From NCBI GenBank assembly GCA_937877165.1, contig CALEFO010000236.1, positions 1 through 14,312 on the forward strand: a stretch of 14,312 bases of DNA, given 5' to 3'. This document shows positions 1 through 5,650 of this stretch, piece after piece (position 1 is the stretch's first letter; each line of letters begins with the position of its first letter). A program made the translations under genes and the position numbers. The stretch is from an uncultured Lachnospiraceae bacterium (GTDB lineage: Bacteria > Bacillota > Clostridia > Lachnospirales > Lachnospiraceae). The notes under the pieces were generated by a model, which was given only the letters and a program-made list of their open reading frames with translations, ran no database searches and was not told the origin of the DNA.

Positions 1-488
1 CCGGAACCTATTCGGTTATGGTCGGCTCCTCATCGGCGGATATCCGTCTGGTGCAGCAGGTTGCTGTGGAGGAAGAAAAGGTCCCTGCTCCTGCCTGGCT
101 TTCGGGAAGCTGGTACGAAAAGCCTGCGGGTCAGCCCTCCCTGGGAGAGTGGCGGCATATTATGAAGGAAGAGATTCCGGAAGAGACGGAAGCCGAACCC
201 GGGAGCTTCTCCATGGAGAGCTCGGTCTCGGAAATGGCCCCGTACAGCCGGGTCTGCCGGTGCGTCTTAAAGGCAATGAAAAAGGGATGCATGAAGCAGA
301 CGGGAAGCCCCGAGTGGAATGAAGAGGACCCGGTGTTCCGGATGTCCTATTCCACGACGGCGGATGTTCCGGTCAGAGCCCTGAAATCCTTTGCACCAGG
401 GGTTCCCATATGGGGCCTGCGGGCGCTGGTGTGGCTTGCCAATCACGGGCACAGTAAGAGGAGCAGAGACGACCGCATCGAAGAATGA
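1..488 (+). CDS. Glycoside hydrolase family 3 (beta-glucosidase-like), C-terminal part only
   Basis: The reading frame is open from base 3, so the gene starts upstream of the window; 161 residues are visible, ending in TGA at 486-488. The first residues read GTYSVMVGSSSADIRL, which is the typical end of the fibronectin-III-like domain that closes GH3 beta-glucosidases and related glycosidases. After it comes a tail of about 110 residues containing DPVFRMSYSTTADVPVRALK, resembling the short helical C-terminal extension found on many Clostridia GH3 enzymes. GH3 enzymes remove non-reducing-end sugars from beta-linked oligosaccharides, usually in the cytoplasm. The catalytic Asp and acid/base residues lie outside the window, so substrate cannot be judged. 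The internal ATG at base 18 is not the true start. The gene runs convergently into the CYTH gene with only 32 bp between them and no clear terminator. Confidence 0.85.
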   Translation, partial: GTYSVMVGSSSADIRLVQQVAVEEEKVPAPAWLSGSWYEKPAGQPSLGEWRHIMKEEIPEETEAEPGSFSMESSVSEMAPYSRVCRCVLKAMKKGCMKQTGSPEWNEEDPVFRMSYSTTADVPVRALKSFAPGVPIWGLRALVWLANHGHSKRSRDDRIEE

Positions 489-520
489 GGGCAGGGATGT
501 TACTGCACGGAAAACAGGCA

Positions 521-1102
521 TCAGGCATCCAGGCCGAGGCGGTTTCTTTTCCAGTAGGCCCCCATTGTCATGCCGGGAGTACTGGTGACATCATTCTGCA
601 GATATTCGCCAAGCCCTGCTTCATCAGGTGAGAAGCACCTTGCCTCTTTCTCAGAGGAAAACTCCACCTCCGCGTAGAAAAACGCAGTGGGAGCATTTTC
701 ATCCACGGCATTGACCTCAAGATGATGTCCGTCTGGGAGAAGATAGGTCCTGCGGAGCTTGGGAATGAGGGGAAGGCCGATGAGATCCTCCAGCTGCCGG
801 AAATTCTCCGGAGCGATCGGGAATTCGATCTCCTTGCGGGTCAGACCGTTCCCGCGGCTCTTGAAGCAGAGAATATAGGCGGGGGTCTCTCTGAGGAGGG
901 TTTCCTCACGGATGCGAACCGTAGGCTCAACGCACAGGTATCCCTGCCGCATGAGCTCCTCCTTTAGAAGAGGGAGACTTGCGGAGGCGGGAGGCCAGCC
1001 CTTCACAAGCCATTTGCGCTCGATTTCAAGCGGAGTTTTTATTTCCGGTTCCGAACCGGAAAAAGACGGACAGAAGGACGAAGGTGAATGGGATTCAGTC
1101 AT
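521..1102 (-). CDS. CYTH-domain protein (triphosphate tunnel metalloenzyme family)
   Basis: This is a 193-residue protein. The family marker ExExK is present as EIERK at residues 26-30, followed by further charged strand residues expected to line the tunnel: R63 and R65 (TVRIRE), K81 in FKSRG, the RKEIEF strand near 89-94, R117/R118, E129 in LEVNAVDE, and E155/E157 in AEVEF. CYTH enzymes bind triphosphates and divalent metal; members include inorganic triphosphatases, thiamine triphosphatases and class IV adenylate cyclases, and the sequence does not say which this is. I chose the ATG at 1102 because AAAGGAG lies 7 nt upstream; a GTG at 1141 would add 13 residues but has no such site. About 25 residues rich in Ser and Pro precede ExExK, whereas family members usually carry the motif within the first few residues. 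That extension is encoded across a 21-bp palindrome (1042-1062). Confidence 0.85.
   Translation of the reverse strand: MTESHSPSSFCPSFSGSEPEIKTPLEIERKWLVKGWPPASASLPLLKEELMRQGYLCVEPTVRIREETLLRETPAYILCFKSRGNGLTRKEIEFPIAPENFRQLEDLIGLPLIPKLRRTYLLPDGHHLEVNAVDENAPTAFFYAEVEFSSEKEARCFSPDEAGLGEYLQNDVTSTPGMTMGAYWKRNRLGLDA
1042..1062. repeat. 21-bp perfect palindrome inside the 5' coding part of the CYTH gene
   Basis: TTTCCGGTTC and its exact reverse complement GAACCGGAAA flank a single central C. The palindrome lies 40-60 nt inside the CYTH gene, within codons for its non-conserved Ser/Pro-rich N-terminal extension. It could be a protein binding site or an mRNA hairpin near the start codon. There is no T-run beside it of the kind needed for a good intrinsic terminator. 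The symmetry is seen; any function is inference. Confidence 0.6.
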
Positions 1103-1109
1103 TGAGACG

Positions 1110-1116
1110 CTCCTTT
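1110..1116 (-). promoter_or_regulatory. Ribosome binding site deciding the CYTH start
   Basis: On the minus strand AAAGGAG ends 7 nt before ATG at 1102. It is the strongest Shine-Dalgarno match upstream of this gene and argues for this start over the GTG at 1141. Confidence 0.75.
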
Positions 1117-1131
1117 TTGTGCTGCATGGAT

Positions 1132-1163
1132 GATCTGACACTGCTGTACTTTCAGTGTAGATC
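1132..1163. repeat. Inverted repeat between divergent CYTH and truA genes
   Basis: GATCTgACACTG (1132-1143) pairs with CAGTGTAGATC (1153-1163): 11 complementary base pairs with one bulged G at 1137 and a 9-nt loop. It lies in the 91-bp gap between two divergent starts, 30 bp before the truA ATG. No T-run follows on either strand, so it does not look like a terminator. It may be an operator shared by both genes or a hairpin in the truA leader. Confidence 0.6.
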
Positions 1164-1193
1164 GAAAACAGAAATCGTCAAGAAAGGGTTTTC

Positions 1194-1964
1194 ATGAAGA
1201 ATTATAAGATGACCGTCAGCTACGACGGCACGCGCTACTACGGCTGGGAGCACCAGCCGAATACGGATATGACCATTCAGGGGAAGCTCGAAAACGTCCT
1301 GACGCAGATGCTGGAGACGACCTCCGGCAAGAGGCCGGAAAAGCCGGTGACAGTGATCGGCGCCGGGAGGACGGATGCCGGCGTTCATGCAAGAGCCATG
1401 ACGGCGAATGTCCTTTTGGAAACAGAGCTTTCGGAGAATGAGATTCAGCGGTATATGAACCGGTATCTGCCGGATGATATCAGCGTGAATGAGGTGAAGC
1501 AGGCCGCGGACCGCTTCCACAGCCGCTTCAAGGCGACGGGGAAGACCTATCGGTACACGCTTTGGTACAGTGAGGATGGAAGCAAGCCGGTTTTCGACAG
1601 AAAGTATGTGTGGATGCTGAAGGAAGCCCCGGATGTGGAGAAAATGCGGGCAGCCGCGGAGCATCTTGTTGGAGAGCATGATTTCAGGAGCTTTTGCGGA
1701 AACTCCCACATGAAGAAACCGACTGTACGCCTGGTGGATTCCATCCGTCTGGAGACGACAGGACACTACATCCGCATTTACTATCATGGAACCGGATTTC
1801 TGCAGAACATGGTCCGGATCCTCACGGGAACGCTTCTGGAAGCCGGGTACGGCCGGATGACACCGGAAGACATGGACAGGATTCTGGAGGCAAAAGACCG
1901 CAAAAAAGCAGGCCCGACTGCTCCCGCAGCAGGCCTGTGCCTCATGAAGGTGGATTTTCAATAA
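1194..1964 (+). CDS. truA: tRNA pseudouridine(38-40) synthase TruA
   Basis: The protein has 256 residues, a normal length for TruA. It isomerises uridines 38, 39 and 40 in the anticodon stem-loop of several tRNAs to pseudouridine, in the cytoplasm. The signature GAGRTDAGVHA is present at residues 56-66 with the catalytic aspartate at D61. Other family blocks are the N-terminal YDGTRYYGW (10-18), FHSRFKATGKTYRY (108-121) with the conserved Tyr near 119-121, GFLQNMVR (201-208) and the C-terminal GPTAPAAGLCLMKVDF (240-255). The ATG at 1194 has AAAGGG 5 nt upstream. The gene stands alone: the CYTH gene is divergent and the hicB-like gene is convergent, overlapping its last 7 bp. In many Firmicutes truA follows ecfA/ecfT genes; they are not here. 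Confidence 0.97.
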   Translation: MKNYKMTVSYDGTRYYGWEHQPNTDMTIQGKLENVLTQMLETTSGKRPEKPVTVIGAGRTDAGVHARAMTANVLLETELSENEIQRYMNRYLPDDISVNEVKQAADRFHSRFKATGKTYRYTLWYSEDGSKPVFDRKYVWMLKEAPDVEKMRAAAEHLVGEHDFRSFCGNSHMKKPTVRLVDSIRLETTGHYIRIYYHGTGFLQNMVRILTGTLLEAGYGRMTPEDMDRILEAKDRKKAGPTAPAAGLCLMKVDFQ

Positions 1965-2242
1965 TATCCTACCTCAAAGTGCATGATCACGGCGATGTCC
2001 CGAATGAATTCGCCCTCCTTCAGCGGGATATCCTCGTGGTCGGAGATAAAGGGCATCTCTGCACCGTATTCATCGTCTTCATCCATCTGGACCTCAATCC
2101 AGCTCTTCTCGGCAGCGATGGCTGCGTCAATGGCCTCGTCGATCGTGCCTCCCTCGAAGGTGCAGTCGTCAAGATCCGGAAAATAACCGGTATAGCGTCC
2201 GTCATCGCCAAGGCGCATGACAGCAGGGTAAGTAAACGTCAT
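1958..2242 (-). CDS. HicB-family (HicB-like) protein, apparently without HicA
   Basis: This is a 94-residue acidic protein. The first 50 residues match the HicB antitoxin core, a degraded RNase H-like fold: YPAVM at 5-9, DDGRYTGYFPDLDDC at 13-27, then TIDEAIDAAIAAEKSWIE. HicB proteins bind and neutralise the HicA RNA-cleaving toxin and often carry a C-terminal HTH or ribbon-helix-helix DNA-binding domain. Here the remaining 45 residues (EDDEYGAEMPF to the end) show no obvious DNA-binding domain, and no small basic HicA-like gene is visible on either side. AAAGGA ends 7 nt before the ATG. The stop lies inside the end of truA on the other strand (7-bp tail-to-tail overlap). A stand-alone HicB-like protein of unknown role is the safest reading. 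Confidence 0.8.
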   Translation of the reverse strand: MTFTYPAVMRLGDDGRYTGYFPDLDDCTFEGGTIDEAIDAAIAAEKSWIEVQMDEDDEYGAEMPFISDHEDIPLKEGEFIRDIAVIMHFEVGYY

Positions 2243-2296
2243 AGGGAAATCCTTTCAGCGGCTGATCATGCCGCACAGTAATTTTGATGAAGAAAA

Positions 2297-2313
2297 TGCC
2301 GGTTTTTCCGGCA
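2297..2313 (-). other. Short hairpin in the hicB-like leader, followed by a T-rich run on the minus strand
   Basis: TGCCGG and CCGGCA flank a 5-nt loop (TTTTT on the + strand). Read on the minus strand the stem is followed by TTTTCTTC, an intrinsic-terminator-like layout between a possible hicB promoter and its start codon. Read on the + strand no T-run follows. The stem is only 6 bp, so any attenuation role is speculative. Confidence 0.35.
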
Positions 2314-2327
2314 ATTCCTGATAAGAG

Positions 2328-2356
2328 AGTATAGCGAAAAAAGAAAGTGAAAGCAA
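2328..2356 (-). promoter_or_regulatory. Possible sigma-A type promoter for the hicB-like gene
   Basis: On the minus strand TATACT (2328-2333) is a close match to the -10 box. TTGCTT, 17 nt further upstream, is a weak -35 match (TTG only). The transcript would start near 2321 and carry a leader of about 80 nt including the hairpin at 2297-2313. This is a motif match only. Confidence 0.3.
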
Positions 2357-2360
2357 TTCT

Positions 2361-3770
2361 ATGGGACAAAACCACTTGTTAAAAGATCTGCGGGAGGGAA
2401 AGAAGCTGAACTTCCGGCAGCAGCTTCTCCTGATTATTCAGCTGAGCATACCGGGGATCCTCGCCCAGATTTCGGAAATCATCATGGAGTATATCGACGC
2501 GTCCATGGTGGGATCGCTCGGTGCGGATGCCTCGGCCTCCATCGGGCTGATCGCTTCTACGACATGGCTCATGGGCGGAATCGGGAATGCGGTTGGGACC
2601 GGCTTTTCTGTGCAGATCGCGCAGTATGTCGGTGCGGGAAACGAGAAGAAGGCAAGGGATATCTTTCGCCAGGGGATTGTCTCTGTCCTGTGCATGGGAT
2701 CGCTCATCGGACTTTTGGGCGTTCTGATTCACACAGGACTCCCGGTGTGGCTTGGCGGAGAGGCCGCCATTGCAGGGAAGGCTTCGGATTATTTCCTTGT
2801 CTTCTCCCTGACCATGCCGGTGATGACGCTTCTCAATCTGGTTTCCGGAGCGCTTCAGTGCACGGGCAACATGACGGCTCCGAGCCTTCTTCTGGTGATG
2901 ACCTGTATTCTGGATGTGGTGTTTAATTCGTTCATGATTTTCCCAGAGCACTCCGTGCTCGGAATCCGGCTCCCCGGCGCGGGGCTTGGGGTTGCCGGGG
3001 CGGCACTCGGCACGACGCTTGCCGAGGTGACGGCTCTGATTGCCGGACTTCTCTACATCCAGTGGAGAAGCAGGATCCTTCGTCATCACGGCGGCGAGAA
3101 GCTTCGGATGCAGGCGCATGACCTTGGCATTGCGGCGAAGATTGCGCTGCCGATTGCGTTCGAGTCTTCGGTTCTGTGCGCAGCCCAGATCACCTGCACC
3201 GCAATTGTGGCGCCGCTTGGAACACTTGCGATTGCGGCTAATTCGCTGGCCGTCACGGCGGAGAGTCTCTGCTACATGCCGGGATACGGCATCGGTTCTG
3301 CGGCAACGACATTAATCGGACAGAGCATCGGTGCGGGGAGGCAGGATCTTGTGCGGAGACTGGGGTGGCTGACGACGGTCTTCGGTGCGCTTCTGATGGC
3401 GGGGAGCGGAGCCTTGATGTTCGCATTTGCTCCGCAGATGATCGGGATCCTGACGCCGGACCAAAAGGTGCGGGCCCTGGGCGCTTCGGTTCTTCGGATC
3501 GAAGCCTTCGCGGAGCCGATGTTCGGTGCTTCCATTGTAGCGGGCGGCGTGTTCCGCGGCGCGGGCGATACGCTCGTTCCTTCCTGTATGAGCCTCTTGA
3601 GCATGTGGGCGGTGCGGATTCCGCTGGCGGCGTTTCTCGCGCCCAGAATCGGTCTTCGCGGCGTGTGGATCGCGATGTGCACGGAGCTGTGCTTCCGCGG
3701 CGTTATTTTCCTCATCCGCCTCGCCGGACGCCGCTGGTCGAAGAAAAGCCTTGCAGCAAATGCAGTCTGA
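2361..3770 (+). CDS. MATE-family multidrug / toxic-compound efflux transporter
   Basis: The protein has 469 residues, about 12 hydrophobic helices and two homologous halves, as in MATE (multi-antimicrobial extrusion) transporters that export cationic drugs, dyes or metabolites in exchange for Na+ or H+ across the cytoplasmic membrane. Family marks are visible in both halves: QIAQYVGAGNEKKA (85-98) pairs with TLIGQSIGAGRQDL (317-330), and GALQCTGNMTAPS (163-175) pairs with GVFRGAGDTLVPS (396-408). The first helix follows the usual LSIPGILAQISEIIMEYID stretch. The ATG at 2361 starts the conserved region, but its ribosome site is weak (GAAAG about 10-15 nt upstream). It is transcribed alone: the hicB-like gene is divergent and a 158-bp AT-rich gap follows. 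Substrate cannot be inferred. Confidence 0.93.
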   Translation: MGQNHLLKDLREGKKLNFRQQLLLIIQLSIPGILAQISEIIMEYIDASMVGSLGADASASIGLIASTTWLMGGIGNAVGTGFSVQIAQYVGAGNEKKARDIFRQGIVSVLCMGSLIGLLGVLIHTGLPVWLGGEAAIAGKASDYFLVFSLTMPVMTLLNLVSGALQCTGNMTAPSLLLVMTCILDVVFNSFMIFPEHSVLGIRLPGAGLGVAGAALGTTLAEVTALIAGLLYIQWRSRILRHHGGEKLRMQAHDLGIAAKIALPIAFESSVLCAAQITCTAIVAPLGTLAIAANSLAVTAESLCYMPGYGIGSAATTLIGQSIGAGRQDLVRRLGWLTTVFGALLMAGSGALMFAFAPQMIGILTPDQKVRALGASVLRIEAFAEPMFGASIVAGGVFRGAGDTLVPSCMSLLSMWAVRIPLAAFLAPRIGLRGVWIAMCTELCFRGVIFLIRLAGRRWSKKSLAANAV

Positions 3771-3928
3771 ATATTTTAAAAAAACATATTTAATATAGAA
3801 AAATAGGATTAAACGTGATAATCTGAATAGAATTGGTGTTGTATGCTTAAAGGTGGGAGAAGACGGAGAGCATGCTGCTTTTTCACTTTTCCCACGGCTG
3901 GATATAAAAATCGGAGAAATCAGATAAA
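3771..3928 (+). promoter_or_regulatory. AT-rich leader region of the five-gene operon with a long-loop stem
   Basis: This 158-bp gap separates the MATE gene from the kinase. Its first 60 bp are very AT-rich and probably hold the operon promoter, but no convincing -35/-10 pair with proper spacing was found. At 3853-3895 GTGGGAGAAG pairs with CTTTTCCCAC (9 of 10 positions, the tenth a G-T pair) around a 23-nt loop that contains the palindrome AGCATGCT (3869-3876). No T-run follows, so it is not an intrinsic terminator. It does not match a riboswitch class I can name. The kinase Shine-Dalgarno GGAG sits at 3913-3916. Confidence 0.4.
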
Positions 3929-5650
3929 ATGACAAACACAGCAGCACAACTGCTAACAGTACTGGGACAGCACTGGGTTCTTGTGACGATCGGCTGTCTG
4001 GAACTGGTCGTTGCGACAGTCCTTGCAGCTGCCATTCTGTGCGGGAAGCGGGAAGAAAAGGGGCACGGCTACCGGCTCAAGGGAGCGGAGCGTGCCTTTT
4101 TGTCGTCATGGACGGGGCGGACCGATGAGGCCTGTCTGGTTTTCCGCAACAGGGACAGGCTTCCTGTGTATGCGGCAGGCGATACCGGGAAGCTTCTTGG
4201 AGTGACACTTCCGGAAATTCAGGAGGATTTTGCTGCGCTGAGCAGGCACATGGCAGATCCGGAGGAGCTCGAAGCCGGTTGGAAGGAGTATCTCTCCTGG
4301 GATGGAAAGGGAATATTCGGGCGAAGCTGGGAGCAGCCGGGAGGAGAATGGATCCGACTGAGTGTGTGGAGAGATCCCTCGGGGGAATATGATCTTCTGA
4401 CCTTCCGGAGAGATACGGAATATCACAGGCAGCTGGAGGAATCAAGGAAGCATCTTGAGGAGGCCCATGAGGCCAGCAGGTCGAAGACGAGCTTCCTGTC
4501 GAGAATGTCGCATGAAATCCGGACGCCGATGAACGGCATTCAGGGACTTCTGACGCTGGCGGAGGGAAAGCTGGAAAAGGGCAGTGAGGCATATCAATAT
4601 CTGGAGAAGGCACAGGAGCTTTCTGATCATCAGCTGGCATTGATCAATGACATTCTGGATATGTCGCGCATTGAGGCGGGCAAGGTAGAACTGGAGGAGA
4701 AGCCGTTTGGCCTGCGGGCACTTGGAAACCGTCTGTATGATATGTTTGCGAAGAACCTGGAGGCCCGCGGCATCCGATATGAGGTGAACTTCGAGGAAAT
4801 GACGGTGGACCGCGTGATCGGAGACGAGCTCCGCATCAGTCAGGTCATCATCAATTTCCTCTCCAACGCTGTGAAATTCACGAGTGAAGGAGAAATCATT
4901 GTTACATTCCGGCAGATGATGCTCCGGGATCATACAGCGGATCTGATGATCCGTGTTCATGATACGGGAATCGGCATGAAGCCGGAATTCATCAACCGGA
5001 TTTTCCGGCCTTTTGAACAGGAATCTATTGAAACCTCGAAGAAATATGGAGGCACCGGTCTTGGCATGGCAATCACCGATCAGCTGGTCCGCCTGATGGG
5101 CGGCGAGATCGTGGTGGAGAGCATGCCTGGAAAGGGTTCGGACTTCAGCGTCTTTCTGCACCTTCCGGTGGCAGAGGAAGAAGGGGCCTTCACTGAGGAG
5201 AAAACAGAAGCGCCCGCAGAACAAGGAAACGGGGATCCGAAGGCGGTGTTCCATGGAAAGCGGATTCTTTATGCCGAAGACAACGAGATCAACGCAATGA
5301 TTGCCCGGGAGCTTTTGGAAGGCATGGGAGCAGAGGTTGAGATTGCCGCGAATGGACGGGAAGCAGTGGAGCGGTTCGAGACGCATTCCGCCGGGTATTA
5401 CGACTTTATTCTGATGGATGTGCAGATGCCGGAGATGGACGGCCGCACGGCGGCGAGGACCATCCGGGGGCTGAAGCGGAGCGACGCGGAACAGATCCCG
5501 ATTTTTGCTCTGTCGGCGGACGCCTTTGTGGAGGACGAGAGACTCTCCCGCGAGAGCGGTATGGACGGACATTTTGCTAAACCGGTGGATTACGATGTCG
5601 TGGGACAGGGCATTTCGGACTTCCTACGGAGAAGAGGAAAGCAGCAATGA
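3929..5650 (+). CDS. Hybrid sensor histidine kinase / response regulator
   Basis: The 573-residue protein has one membrane helix (about 13-38), then a PAS-like region (about 60-165), a short coiled coil (165-190), HisKA with phospho-acceptor H195 in SHEIRTPMN (194-202), a HATPase domain with N box NFLSNAVKF (309-317), G1 DTGIGM (345-350) and G2 GGTGLGM (374-380), a Glu/Ala-rich linker (415-440), and a receiver domain with acidic pair ED (450-451), phospho-acceptor D497 in LMDVQMP, S529 and K551. All key residues are present, so it should autophosphorylate and pass phosphate internally to D497. Almost nothing lies outside the membrane, so the signal is probably cytoplasmic or membrane-borne. 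No HPt or DNA-binding output partner is encoded here. GGAG lies 12 nt before the ATG, slightly far. The last 4 bp overlap the LRR gene (ATGA), implying translational coupling and a role in controlling this locus. Confidence 0.93.
   Translation: MTNTAAQLLTVLGQHWVLVTIGCLELVVATVLAAAILCGKREEKGHGYRLKGAERAFLSSWTGRTDEACLVFRNRDRLPVYAAGDTGKLLGVTLPEIQEDFAALSRHMADPEELEAGWKEYLSWDGKGIFGRSWEQPGGEWIRLSVWRDPSGEYDLLTFRRDTEYHRQLEESRKHLEEAHEASRSKTSFLSRMSHEIRTPMNGIQGLLTLAEGKLEKGSEAYQYLEKAQELSDHQLALINDILDMSRIEAGKVELEEKPFGLRALGNRLYDMFAKNLEARGIRYEVNFEEMTVDRVIGDELRISQVIINFLSNAVKFTSEGEIIVTFRQMMLRDHTADLMIRVHDTGIGMKPEFINRIFRPFEQESIETSKKYGGTGLGMAITDQLVRLMGGEIVVESMPGKGSDFSVFLHLPVAEEEGAFTEEKTEAPAEQGNGDPKAVFHGKRILYAEDNEINAMIARELLEGMGAEVEIAANGREAVERFETHSAGYYDFILMDVQMPEMDGRTAARTIRGLKRSDAEQIPIFALSADAFVEDERLSRESGMDGHFAKPVDYDVVGQGISDFLRRRGKQQ

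Noticed and set aside
489..520. Terminator between the convergent GH3 and CYTH genes
   Set aside because: The 32-bp gap contains no stem with a T-run.
1152..1961. 269-codon open frame antisense to truA
   Set aside because: It is a shadow of the truA frame; Cys/His/Arg-rich with no family match, and truA is unambiguous.
2297..2313. Hairpin as a + strand terminator before the MATE gene
   Set aside because: No T-run follows on the + strand and no + strand gene ends just upstream; if anything it acts on the minus strand.
3880..3908. TTTTCA - 17 nt - TATAAA as the operon promoter
   Set aside because: The start would fall near 3915, at or after the kinase Shine-Dalgarno, leaving no usable leader.
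4442..5572. Long open frame of 376 codons antisense to the kinase
   Set aside because: No recognisable domain and composition typical of an antisense shadow; the + strand frame carries every kinase motif.
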